A DNA stretch of 64,000 nt, from positions 1 to 64,000 of the forward strand of contig OW568881.1 in the NCBI GenBank assembly GCA_938743325.2. The letters are read 5' to 3'. Positions 37,707 through 46,176 of this stretch are shown here, piece after piece. The translations under genes were made by a program, and so were the position numbers. The DNA is from Pycnococcus provasolii. Its lineage: Eukaryota > Chlorophyta > Pseudoscourfieldiophyceae > Pseudoscourfieldiales > Pycnococcaceae. The notes under the pieces are model-generated. The model did not search any database and was not told where the DNA came from. It saw only the letters and a program-made list of their open reading frames with translations. Every line of letters starts with the position of its first letter. Position 1 is the first letter of the stretch.

Positions 37707-40397
37707 ATGGCCGCGCACCCCGGGCATGGTGGGCATGGTGGGCATGGCACCCACGCCGCCGCGCACAACCACACCTCCTCGCTCACGTTCGGCGAACTCA
37801 AGGCGGCCGCCCAGGAGGTGGAGAAGGCGGTCAAGGAGTCCGCGCGCGAGTGCCGCAACGAGGTGCTCAGCACGACCGTCGACGCGGAGGAGGTGGCGGA
37901 AAAGGCGCGAAAGCACAAAACGCTCTTGACCAAGCTGCGCATGCTCTACGAGAACATGATGTTCGCGGATTACAACGCCGCGCAGGTGTACGACGTCGAA
38001 ACCAAGCTGTGGAAGGGCATCTTTCACCCCAAAATCAACGAACACCGCAAAAAGCTAGCCGCAAAGGCGAAGGAGCTCGACGAAAGCCGGCCTACGCCAA
38101 CGCGACAAGCCACAAAGGCTGACCCCAGTCAAACAACGACGCAGCACTCCGAGAAGCGATTTGAAAAGGCGCTCAAGGATTACCAGAAGACGGGAACGAC
38201 GTTCAGGTCGTACCTGAACGAGACGGCGATGTTCTACCAGCGCGTCGTCATCAAGCTGCAGGAAGCGTTCGGCGACCGCGGCGTTTACGTCACCAGGCCG
38301 TCCAACTTCGCCTCCAACTCGAACGTGCAGCTCCTGCCGCACCAGAGAAATGTTCCTAACGTCGACGCCACGAAAAGCCTTTTTCGAAGCCTCGTGAGCC
38401 TTGGCGACCTCGCGCGATACGTCGAAACGTGCACAGCCGAGGCGAGCGCGGCGGCCGCCGCCACGAAAGAGACGTCGCCGTCGGCGATGGTGGCTGCACA
38501 CGCGCGATGCGACTACAGGCGCGCGGAGCAGTACTACGTGCAGGCGCTCGCTCTGTGCCCTGGTCAGGGAAGTCCGCACAACCAGCTCGCCGTGCTTTCG
38601 ACGTACTCCGGCGATCCGCTCAGCGCGGCATACCGGTACGTCGTTTGCATGCGAGCGCCGAAGCCATTCACCACGGCTCCGGACAATCTCAAGGCGCTTC
38701 TCGGGCATGCCACGTCGAAAGGCGCCGCGATGGCCAAAAGGGATAATGGAGCTTCGAGCGAGCAGGCGAGCGTGCAGCGCAGCCGAATCAGGCAGAGACT
38801 GCTGGTGCTCATGGGGTCACTTGTCGCAGGCCGAGGCGAGAATCCGCTCGGCGGCGGGCCGCTCGGATCGTTCGATGCCGACATGATCGCGCTCAGGGCT
38901 GACTTTCAGAAACTGATGGGCGACGACAAAATGAAGGCGGCGAGGCGCCTCGAGGCATTCGCCGCGCCCACGCTAAGCAGCCTGACGGGACCGTCCGTGC
39001 TGACGATGATGGTCGCCGTGGCACTGCTCGAGATTGAATCGCCTGGCGAGGTGATTGCGAAGACGAGGAGCGGCGCGTCGCAGACGACGCAGGAGGACGA
39101 CCACTTCGCGAGAGAGGCACGATCGAGCGCCGCCGCGCTGCTCAGCTTGATCGTCTCGCTCTGCGCGTCGAGCGCGATTGCGAGCGCTGGCGGTGACGCC
39201 GATCGGCTCAGTCGCTCGTCATTCGGCGCGCCGCTGCTTCTGGTGCTTCGGTGGCTGGCAACGCCGGCTGCTGGCTCCACCACGCCCGAGGGGCTGAGAA
39301 TACGTCACGAGATCGCGGCTCGGATGCTGGACCGCGAAGTTGCCTGGAAGCCTCTCGCGCAGTACCTGGAGGCGCTCCGTGCGTCGCGCAGCCTTGCGGC
39401 GCCGCGCTGGGCGGTGCCGGAGGACCTTCACCTGCCTTACGGGCTTGTGGCGCAGACGACGGCGTCGTCAGCGTCGAGCACCAGCGGCAGCACAGGAGGC
39501 AGTGGATTCGATGTCAACGATGCCGCCGTTTCACGATTGGACGAGGATGACGCTCGTGCCGCGCGCGTCTGGCTCGCACTCCGATCCGCACGCTACGTCG
39601 CGCAGTCGCTTCGACGAGCTGCGGTGGCGGCGGGCGTGCGATCCGCGACGGCACCTATTCCGCTGAGGTACGATGCGGCACGCGGTGCGTGGAGCCTGCG
39701 TGAGAATGAGCATGCAAGCGAGGATGGATTTGAGCTGGAGGCGGACTGGGACGAGGAGGTGGATGCGATGATGGACGAGGAGATGGAGGCGGCGCCCGCA
39801 GACTCGCCAGCACCACCGCAGGCGGCCACGGCGTGGGCATCGGGTGGCGCGACGTATCTCGACGACGACGACGACGACGAGGAGGAGGAGGAGGAGGATA
39901 TCGACGACGTGATTGTGTACACAGGACGTGTCGCGCATCCTGCTGCCAACGGCGCCGCCGCCGCCGCCACCGCCGCCGCCGCGCCATTTCCCTCCCTTCC
40001 TGAGCCTCAGCATTCGCCTCACATGTTGGGTGCCACGCCGTCGCTTTGGGCGCCGCAGCAGCCTACTAGCGTGCAAGCGTCACCTGCAGCGGCGGCACCG
40101 TTCGGCGATCTCGTGCTACCGCGAACGGCTGTGCAGCAGCAGCCGCAGCTGCAGCAGCCGCATTCACCATCACCCGGCTGGCTAACGACTATGCCTGCTA
40201 ACGCGGCGAGCGACGCGAGTGCCTTGATGGCTTGGCTAGGCCATGCAACAGCACAGCAGCCAGCTGCCGCCGCGCCACCACCAACGCCGCCACCGCCAGT
40301 GTACACAACGCCACCACCGCCAACACCGCCGCCGGAACTCCAGCAACAGCTGCAGCAAAACGCAAGCCCGTGGGGCACGAAAAACCCGTTCTTGTAA
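37707..40397 (+). CDS. SMG7: SMG7/EST1-family protein (nonsense-mediated decay; telomerase-associated family)
   Basis: 896 codons from ATG 37707; the upstream extension starts at a non-ATG codon. After a Gly/His-rich start the 14-3-3-like/TPR helical domain (about 40-360) is clear: LYENMMFADYNAAQVYDVET, LFRSLVSLGDLARYVE, then YRRAEQYYVQALALCPGQGS and HNQLAVLSTYSGDPLSAAYR, ending RAPKPFTTAPDNL. These are invariant in EST1/SMG5/6/7. There is no PIN domain at the C-terminus; it is Ala/Pro/Gln-rich, so SMG7 is favoured over SMG5/SMG6. SMG7 binds phospho-UPF1 and promotes decay of aberrant mRNA. The family also includes the yeast telomerase recruiter Est1. Confidence 0.83.
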   Translation: MAAHPGHGGHGGHGTHAAAHNHTSSLTFGELKAAAQEVEKAVKESARECRNEVLSTTVDAEEVAEKARKHKTLLTKLRMLYENMMFADYNAAQVYDVETKLWKGIFHPKINEHRKKLAAKAKELDESRPTPTRQATKADPSQTTTQHSEKRFEKALKDYQKTGTTFRSYLNETAMFYQRVVIKLQEAFGDRGVYVTRPSNFASNSNVQLLPHQRNVPNVDATKSLFRSLVSLGDLARYVETCTAEASAAAAATKETSPSAMVAAHARCDYRRAEQYYVQALALCPGQGSPHNQLAVLSTYSGDPLSAAYRYVVCMRAPKPFTTAPDNLKALLGHATSKGAAMAKRDNGASSEQASVQRSRIRQRLLVLMGSLVAGRGENPLGGGPLGSFDADMIALRADFQKLMGDDKMKAARRLEAFAAPTLSSLTGPSVLTMMVAVALLEIESPGEVIAKTRSGASQTTQEDDHFAREARSSAAALLSLIVSLCASSAIASAGGDADRLSRSSFGAPLLLVLRWLATPAAGSTTPEGLRIRHEIAARMLDREVAWKPLAQYLEALRASRSLAAPRWAVPEDLHLPYGLVAQTTASSASSTSGSTGGSGFDVNDAAVSRLDEDDARAARVWLALRSARYVAQSLRRAAVAAGVRSATAPIPLRYDAARGAWSLRENEHASEDGFELEADWDEEVDAMMDEEMEAAPADSPAPPQAATAWASGGATYLDDDDDDEEEEEEDIDDVIVYTGRVAHPAANGAAAAATAAAAPFPSLPEPQHSPHMLGATPSLWAPQQPTSVQASPAAAAPFGDLVLPRTAVQQQPQLQQPHSPSPGWLTTMPANAASDASALMAWLGHATAQQPAAAAPPPTPPPPVYTTPPPPTPPPELQQQLQQNASPWGTKNPFL

Positions 40398-40446
40398 CAA
40401 GAGGAGTTTGTTGTTCAAACAAAAGAGTTGAAAGGAAGAAAGGAAC

Positions 40447-40447
<1 letters not shown>

Positions 40448-40491
<44 letters not shown>
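40448..40491. repeat. TTG trinucleotide microsatellite
   Basis: About 15 perfect TTG/GTT units followed by poly-T, in the 175-bp gap between the convergent SMG7 and GSK3 genes. Confidence 0.9.
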
Positions 40492-40494
<3 letters not shown>

Positions 40495-40572
40495 TTAATT
40501 TTTTTTTAAACTGCTGTCGCCATCGCCACCACCACCACCACCACATCCCACGACATTATGTTCTATTATGCG

Positions 40573-41856
40573 TCAGTTGTTCACGGCAAGTTTCCTTCGA
40601 ACCTCCTCATTCATTCCATCAGGAAGCTCGCCTGGCCTCCAGTCGTATAGAGGTGGGAGAGACTTTCCGTTTGGTAGTGATGCTCCAGGTACCCTCAGAG
40701 GGTCGAAGAATGTGTCAGCACAAGCGTCGAAAACGCCGATGCGATTCTCCGGCGCGTACACGAGCAATCGTGCCACCAAGTCAAGCGCGTCGGTGGGCAT
40801 GCGTCGATGGAACACCTTGCTCCACGGATGAGCGCGGATGCTCGGGAACTTGAACTCCGTGTAGTTGGGGTTCATCGCGTGAATCTCCTCGCGGCTTGGC
40901 GTGCCAAGCACCTTGATGATCTCCACGAGCTGGTCAACGCCGCTGTCGCCAGGGAACAGAGGCTGGCCGAGAAGAAGCTCGGCAAGGACGCACCCGACAC
41001 TCCACACGTCGATCGCCGTCGTGTAGTGCTGTGCGCCAAAAATCAGCTCCGGTGCGCGGTAATACCTGCTGCAGATGTAGCTGATGTTTGGCTCGCCGCG
41101 CACGAGCCTCTTCGCGGAGCCAAAGTCGCACAGCTTGAGCTGGTGCGTGGAGATGTCCACTAGCAAGTTCTGCGGCTTGATGTCTCTGTGCGTGACGCCC
41201 TGCGCGTGCAGGTGCCCGAGTGCGCGGAAAGTCTGGTACACGTACAGCTGCACGTACTGCAGCGGCATGCGCTGGTGCGCCTTGGCGTAGTGCTTGGCGA
41301 TGCGATACACCGTCTCTGGCACGTACTCGAGCACGAGGTGAAGGTACACCTCGTCCTTTTCCGTCTTGCTGTAGAAGCAGTGCCGAAGCTGCACGACGTT
41401 CGGGTGGTCTGGCGCAAGGCTTCGCATGATGGCGAGCTCGCGGTTCTTAAACCGCTTGTCCTGCAGAACCTTTTTGATGGCGACGATGTCGCCCGTCTCG
41501 TTGCACTTCGCCTGGAAGACGACGCCGAAGCTTCCGTGCCCGACGACGCACTCTGCGGTGTACCGCAGCACGCGCGGAACGTCCGCGGCGAGCTGCCTAC
41601 CGCTTGCCGACGCGGCGGTGGTTGTGATGACGTGCCCAGCGTCGTTGGGGTCTCCCTCGTACGTGCCGTGGTAGACGATGTCGTCGTCCATCGGCGCGAT
41701 TGCGCCCAGCCTCCAGTTGCTGGACCCACCTGCCCCCGCGCCGGCTGAGGAGGCGTGCCCCCTTCCCGACGAGGATGCGTGCCCGTCGCTCAGACGCAAG
41801 TCGCTCATTCCCTGAGGCAAACCGTCCATGCCCCTTTCTCCCACTCTGTTCGACAT
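40573..41856 (-). CDS. GSK3: Glycogen synthase kinase 3 (shaggy-like)
   Basis: 427 codons. A Ser/Gly-rich N-terminus precedes a complete kinase domain: [62 protein letters not shown] with the autophosphorylated Tyr, [12 protein letters not shown], and [20 protein letters not shown]. These are GSK3/shaggy hallmarks. The enzyme phosphorylates primed Ser/Thr substrates in signalling and flagellar-length control (known in Chlamydomonas). The usual N-terminal Ser9 inhibitory site context is not obvious. Single exon; convergent with SMG7. Confidence 0.96.
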   Translation of the reverse strand: MSNRVGERGMDGLPQGMSDLRLSDGHASSSGRGHASSAGAGAGGSSNWRLGAIAPMDDDIVYHGTYEGDPNDAGHVITTTAASASGRQLAADVPRVLRYTAECVVGHGSFGVVFQAKCNETGDIVAIKKVLQDKRFKNRELAIMRSLAPDHPNVVQLRHCFYSKTEKDEVYLHLVLEYVPETVYRIAKHYAKAHQRMPLQYVQLYVYQTFRALGHLHAQGVTHRDIKPQNLLVDISTHQLKLCDFGSAKRLVRGEPNISYICSRYYRAPELIFGAQHYTTAIDVWSVGCVLAELLLGQPLFPGDSGVDQLVEIIKVLGTPSREEIHAMNPNYTEFKFPSIRAHPWSKVFHRRMPTDALDLVARLLVYAPENRIGVFDACADTFFDPLRVPGASLPNGKSLPPLYDWRPGELPDGMNEEVRRKLAVNN

Positions 41857-42688
41857 GGTAATATGCTAACTTTTTTTATGGTTATGGCTATAGCCTGTAG
41901 CCTGTAGCCTATATCCTGTCTGTTGTTTCTTACTTGCTTCCTGCTCCTATTTACTCCCTCTGAACTCTGAGGTACTGTATGCAGTATCAACGAGGAGTAG
42001 AACAAGGAGTAGTCTACGAGGAACGACACTCACTAATGAAAGCGCAAAAGCAAAAGCACAGACAAGCCCAAACAAGCAGGAGTCTATCTATGAGACCTAC
42101 TTATGCGGTGAGGCTGACGCTAGCTACCTCGAGGAGAGAAGCAAGACTAAGAATAAGAGTGAAATGGCGGACACGGAAGGGAAGGCGAGAGGAGGGAAAG
42201 GGAAGGGGAAGGGAAGGGCGGAAACCGAGGTTGCGTCTAATAACCCTCCCTCTTGAGCTTGGGGGACCCGGAAAACCTCCTTTCCCTTCCCTTCCCAGTT
42301 CTCGTTCCGCCTTCTCTGCTGGCAACAAACAGGCAAGGCGACAAGGCGAAAAAGAGGGGTGCCGCCCGTTGGGAGAGAAAGGAAAGGAGGTGCTTTTGTT
42401 TCTTTTGGTTCGGACAAAAGCGCGCGTGTGTTTCTTTTTTTCCCTCCCTCGTCCCCACCCAAAACGGCCCCTTGACCCTTGTCAGCTTGTGCTTTGTCTT
42501 GGCACTTGGGGAAGAAGGAATCAGGATCCGTTTGGCTGATCTTACTCCCCGCCATGCCATATTGCCATGTATCCCCTATGTCGTCAGCGGGCGCCAAGCG
42601 GCCCGTTCGACAAATTGCCTCTTCTACTCTGCAGTGGTGGGAATGGGGCGGGGTTTCCTTCAGGAGTTCGGGGTTTTTTCGTGTCGCT
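41857..42688. promoter_or_regulatory. Long divergent promoter of GSK3 and the RRM-FHA gene
   Basis: The longest non-coding gap in the window (with the next entry, 958 bp). A triplicated TAGCCTGTAGCC/TATAGCCTGT stretch lies at 41890-41917. A GGGAA-rich arm (42192-42218) faces a TTCCC-rich arm (42278-42297), like the pair at 18.2 kb. Open frames across this stretch are not coding in character. Confidence 0.5.
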
Positions 42689-42729
42689 CGGGTTAGGGTT
42701 AGGGTTAGGGTTAGGGAAGGGTTAGGGTT
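42689..42729 (+). repeat. Interstitial telomere repeat
   Basis: Four perfect GGGTTA units, a one-unit disruption (GGGAAGGGTTAGGG) and a partial unit, 86 bp before the RRM-FHA ATG, with TTAGGG on the coding strand. Confidence 0.85.
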
Positions 42730-42814
42730 CCTGCGCCCCTCCCTCCCTCCCTCCCTTCTCTCGCCCAGTGCCCGCCGCCATTCTGCTGCTGTTGCGAAGC
42801 GCACGCGACTACCC

Positions 42815-44212
42815 ATGACGACACAGTCCCACGAAGACGTGGACAAGCTGGACGAGTTTGGACGAGCACGACCACGCACTTCTCGGCGGTCGCGGAGTCG
42901 ATCCCCTCCACGTGGCGATCGTTGGGAACGAAGGAGGGAACCGGCCAAAGAGAGGGCGAGAGGGGGATGGGACGAACTCAGAGCAGCGCGAACGCGTGCT
43001 TTTCCAAACGCGCAGATGAACGAACAAACAAGAGAGAGACCTCCTCCTCAGGCTCAGGAACCGGTTTTCACGGTGTTCGTGCGAGGATTTACCACGCACG
43101 AAGGACCGCAGGAGGCGGAACGTGCGCTCGAGGTGCTGTTCAGAGATGTGGCACCCGATAAAATACGTGTTGCGGTTGACCGATTATCTGGACAGTGCAA
43201 GGGATTCGCACACATCGACTTCAAAACCGAGGATGGCGCAAACCAGGCGGTGCAAACGTTGAACGGCACGGCGACGGCGAACGGCGAGCTGTCCGTGGAA
43301 ATGTCAAACAGCTGGCAGTCGCGCCAACGGGGAGGAGGAGGAGGGGGAGGAGGAGGACCTGCGTCAACGAAACCCAGAGAGCAGTGGACGAGCGTTTTCG
43401 TGCGTGGACTCTGTGCAGACGACGGCGTACCAAGGATCGAGGAGTGGCTCAGGGCGGCGTTGGAAGTCACGCCGGCACGTGTGCGTGTCGGCGTGGACCG
43501 CAGCACGGGGCTGGCGAAGAACTGGGCTCACGTGCACTTCGTCAAGCACGCAGACGCCATGAGGGCAATCGACGAGCTGAGTGGCATGAAAACGCCATCT
43601 GGCACGGAAGTGAAGGCAGAAATTTCAATCCCACGGGATCAGATGCGTGACCGAAAGATGGGTGGCGACGCGCGTCCACCTGCCCCGTACGGCGGCAGCG
43701 CACCTCCACAGGTTGGTGAGGCTGGCGATGCGCCTGGTGCGCCGCCACCACCACCCGCCGAGCCAACGTTCGGTTTGAGCGGGCTCCTTGCTCAGGAGGC
43801 GAACACAACCGCGAAAGGTGTGAGCCTGAAGTACGCGGAGCCAGCAGACAAGGCGATGCCTAGACGGAACTTCAGACTATACGTGTTCAAAAATAACGAG
43901 ATGCTCAAGGGCAATAATGGCGTGCTGCATCTTCATCGACAAAGCATGTACTTATTCGGCCGCGACACAGACGCCGCTGACATTCCCACCGAGCACGCGT
44001 CGTGCTCGAAGCAGCATGCCGTCCTTCAATTCCGCGTGAGAGAGGGGTCGACGGAGGTGCACCCGTACGTGATAGACCTGGAGAGCACGAATGGCACGCG
44101 CCTGAACGGCGATCGCATCGACAGTGCCTGTTACGTTCAGCTCAAGGACAAGGACGTGGTGAGCTTTGGCAAGAGCCAGCGCGAGTACGTGTTGATTGAG
44201 GAGGATGATTGA
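42815..44212 (+). CDS. RRM-RRM-FHA protein (SNIP1/DDL/Pml1-type FHA fused to two RRMs)
   Basis: 465 codons from ATG 42815. An Arg/Ser-rich start (SRRSRSRSPPRGDRWERR) is followed by RRM1 (about 85-165: VFTVFVRGFTTHEG, RNP1-like CKGFAHIDF). A poly-Gly linker leads to RRM2 (about 192-270: TSVFVRGLCADDG, AKNWAHVHF). The C-terminal third matches SNIP1/Pml1: FGLSGLLAQEANT, KGVSLKYAEP, FRLYVFKNNEMLKG, then the FHA core LFGRD, HASCSKQHAVLQFR, DLESTNGTRLNG and SFGKSQREYVLI. SNIP1/Pml1 is a subunit of the spliceosomal RES complex, where the RRM subunit (Snu17/RBMX2) is normally a separate protein. The fusion is one continuous frame, so it is not a frameshift artefact. Confidence 0.85.
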   Translation: MTTQSHEDVDKLDEFGRARPRTSRRSRSRSPPRGDRWERRREPAKERARGGWDELRAARTRAFPNAQMNEQTRERPPPQAQEPVFTVFVRGFTTHEGPQEAERALEVLFRDVAPDKIRVAVDRLSGQCKGFAHIDFKTEDGANQAVQTLNGTATANGELSVEMSNSWQSRQRGGGGGGGGGPASTKPREQWTSVFVRGLCADDGVPRIEEWLRAALEVTPARVRVGVDRSTGLAKNWAHVHFVKHADAMRAIDELSGMKTPSGTEVKAEISIPRDQMRDRKMGGDARPPAPYGGSAPPQVGEAGDAPGAPPPPPAEPTFGLSGLLAQEANTTAKGVSLKYAEPADKAMPRRNFRLYVFKNNEMLKGNNGVLHLHRQSMYLFGRDTDAADIPTEHASCSKQHAVLQFRVREGSTEVHPYVIDLESTNGTRLNGDRIDSACYVQLKDKDVVSFGKSQREYVLIEEDD

Positions 44213-44215
44213 CGG

Positions 44216-44252
44216 AGTAGTAATGGAATGTAGTTTTACTTTGTCCAACGGT
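44216..44252 (+). promoter_or_regulatory. Shared 3'-flank motif, copy 3
   Basis: Begins 4 bp after the RRM-FHA stop: AGTAGTAATGGAATGTAG, TTTTACTTTGTCCAACGG. The 5' CATTCAG block is missing in this copy. Confidence 0.5.
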
Positions 44253-44936
44253 ATCTTGGTCGGCGGGTCTTTCGCCTTCCCCACATGGGCTGCATTCGAG
44301 TGGGCTGCATTCGCGAGCTTGAGGTTTATGTGCGCCTCCTTGACGGTCGAGATTTGCATTCGCATCGCAGCGGCGTAAGTTAGATTCTGATCAGTCGACG
44401 TAAGCCGCGTGAGCTCGGACTCGATGCCGTCGATCAGATGGAAAATCTGCTCGGCGGTTATCCCGCATTCCTTGGTCTTACGCAGCGCATCGCTCATCGA
44501 CGTCGCGGCATCCAGGGTCAGCATCACGTGCTGGCCTCCCGGGAGGCGGCTGGACGCCATCCCGAGGCGTCCGCAATCCTCCGGCAATGGGTAAGCCGCT
44601 GAGAGCAGGATGATTGGCATCTGTTTACGATGGAAACAGTCCACGATGTCGTCGATCTTGGCGCCTTCCACCTCCAAGATTTCTCCCTCGCGTTTCTGGA
44701 ACTCGGCTTCATTGTTTGCGCCGCGTCCGAGATGCATCGTCGCGATCGGTGCAGTGGTCGACATCGTCGCCAACATGCATCGTTCCAATCTGCGTCGGGT
44801 ATGAGTACCACGTGACCAGCCATCTTTTGTAAAACGGTGTCCCTCGCACGCTCGATCGATTCCACGCCGCACGGACTGTAGATTTTCACGCATCCTCCAG
44901 ACGACTCTTGACTCTACTACTGTTTTCCGCACTAAG
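44253..44936 (-). CDS. Unrecognised minus-strand gene, incomplete model (intron-bearing or decayed)
   Basis: Two minus-strand frames have protein-like sequence here but no single ATG-to-stop reading joins them. About 44930-44790 reads GGCVKIYSPCGVESIERARD then TVLQKMAGHVVLIPDADW, resembling the end of a KH domain. From about 44780 a different frame reads EFQKREGEILEVEGAKIDD, HRKQMPIILLSAAYPLPEDC, TKECGITAEQIFHLIDGIES. That second frame runs on without a stop into the antisense of the RRM-FHA gene. An unseen intron, a frameshifted pseudogene or a sequence error could each explain it. I cannot name a function and do not trust either end. Confidence 0.35.
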
Positions 44937-45025
44937 TAGTACATACTCTTAGCTTTGCTCACAAAAAAAAAACAGTCCCTAACTGCATGCTGATCCATCG
45001 CTCACGACTGCCAAGTATAACTCAG

Positions 45026-45082
45026 TGGGCGGTGGCCGCCTGGCCGGCCGGTGGCGGTGGCGGTGGCGGCGGCGGGCGGCGG

Positions 45083-45114
<32 letters not shown>

Positions 45115-45124
45115 GTGGTGGTTC
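45026..45124. repeat. GGC/GGT minisatellite
   Basis: About 100 bp of GGCGGT and GGCGGC units in the promoter of the CIA30 gene; the 338-bp gap 44931-45268 holds nothing else I can support. Confidence 0.8.
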
Positions 45125-45268
45125 TGGCGATTGTGCGGGACGCCATGCTACTAATTAATAAAACTACGCTCGGTGTCCCGAGCGGGATCCCAAAAATCCC
45201 CCCCTCCAAAACCTCCGAAGTTCTTGGCGCCCACCTGCATCCCCCCTTCATCAACACTGTCCGCCGCG

Positions 45269-46108
45269 ATGGCCACGTCGTTCCCGGCGTACGTCGCCTC
45301 CTTCGTCACGCCGTACAGACGCGCGCTCGGGGCAATGTGGCGCCGCGGACCATTCGCACACCTGCAACCTCTACCTGCCGCGGACACCTTCCTCTTCCAG
45401 GAACACGAACCAACCGCGTGGTCAGCCTTCAGCGACTACGACGCGGGCGGAGCGTCAACGGCAGCCGTCTCCTTGTCACCGCTGTCATCGTCACCCTCGG
45501 ATTCGCCGCCACCCCCACCTGTTCCATCGGACACCCGGCCTTCTTCCACTTCCCAACCACACGTCGTACGCCTCTCCGGCACATACTCGCAATCCATACG
45601 CGACTCGCAGACACTCAACGCAATCAGAAGATCGGGATACGCGGGCATGACGTACGACTTTCTACAAAATGACGGAGAGATGGGAAAAATGGCTGGATAC
45701 GACGCGATCCAGCTGTGCGTGCGCACGGACGGCAGGCCATACGTTGTCAGCATACGAACGGATGACTGGGTGGCGCCCGTCGGTGCGGCAAAGCTGCTCG
45801 ACGCACACCAGGCGTTTCTGTTCTCCCCCCCGAACAGGTGGCACGTCGGCGTCGTTCCGCTCGACCGGTTCCGAAGGACGCACAGAGGACGACTCATAGA
45901 AGAAAGCACGGAGACCATGAACGAAGATCGAATCCTGTCATTGAGTATTGGCGTCGGTGGTGCCGCACCTGACGTCGACGCCCTGTCCAGCGCGGAGGAG
46001 GCGTACGAAAGTGCCGTCGCACCTGAGGCGATTGCCAAGCAACAAGACACGCCGTACTCGTTCGAGCTCGCTTGGATACGCAAAGTGCGCCTGGCCGAAA
46101 TAAGATAA
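45269..46108 (+). CDS. NDUFAF1: CIA30/NDUFAF1 complex I assembly factor
   Basis: 279 codons from ATG 45269. The first 60 residues include Tyr/Arg/Phe-rich presequence-like sequence (MATSFPAYVASFVTPYRRAL). The CIA30 fold follows: RRSGYAGMTYDFLQND, DAIQLCVRTDGRPYVVSIRT, RWHVGVVPLDRFRRTHRG, DRILSLSIGVGG and the terminal strand YSFELAWIRKVRLAEI. A Ser/Pro insertion (about residues 65-100) splits the domain's first strands. NDUFAF1 helps build the membrane arm of mitochondrial NADH dehydrogenase; in plants CIA30-like proteins also occur in plastids, so the compartment is an inference. Confidence 0.8.
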   Translation: MATSFPAYVASFVTPYRRALGAMWRRGPFAHLQPLPAADTFLFQEHEPTAWSAFSDYDAGGASTAAVSLSPLSSSPSDSPPPPPVPSDTRPSSTSQPHVVRLSGTYSQSIRDSQTLNAIRRSGYAGMTYDFLQNDGEMGKMAGYDAIQLCVRTDGRPYVVSIRTDDWVAPVGAAKLLDAHQAFLFSPPNRWHVGVVPLDRFRRTHRGRLIEESTETMNEDRILSLSIGVGGAAPDVDALSSAEEAYESAVAPEAIAKQQDTPYSFELAWIRKVRLAEIR

Positions 46109-46176
46109 AGGTAGTAAAGTAAGTAAGATACTTGTCTAAAATTTGTTTTTTTCTTTTCTGTTGGTCTCATTCGCTT

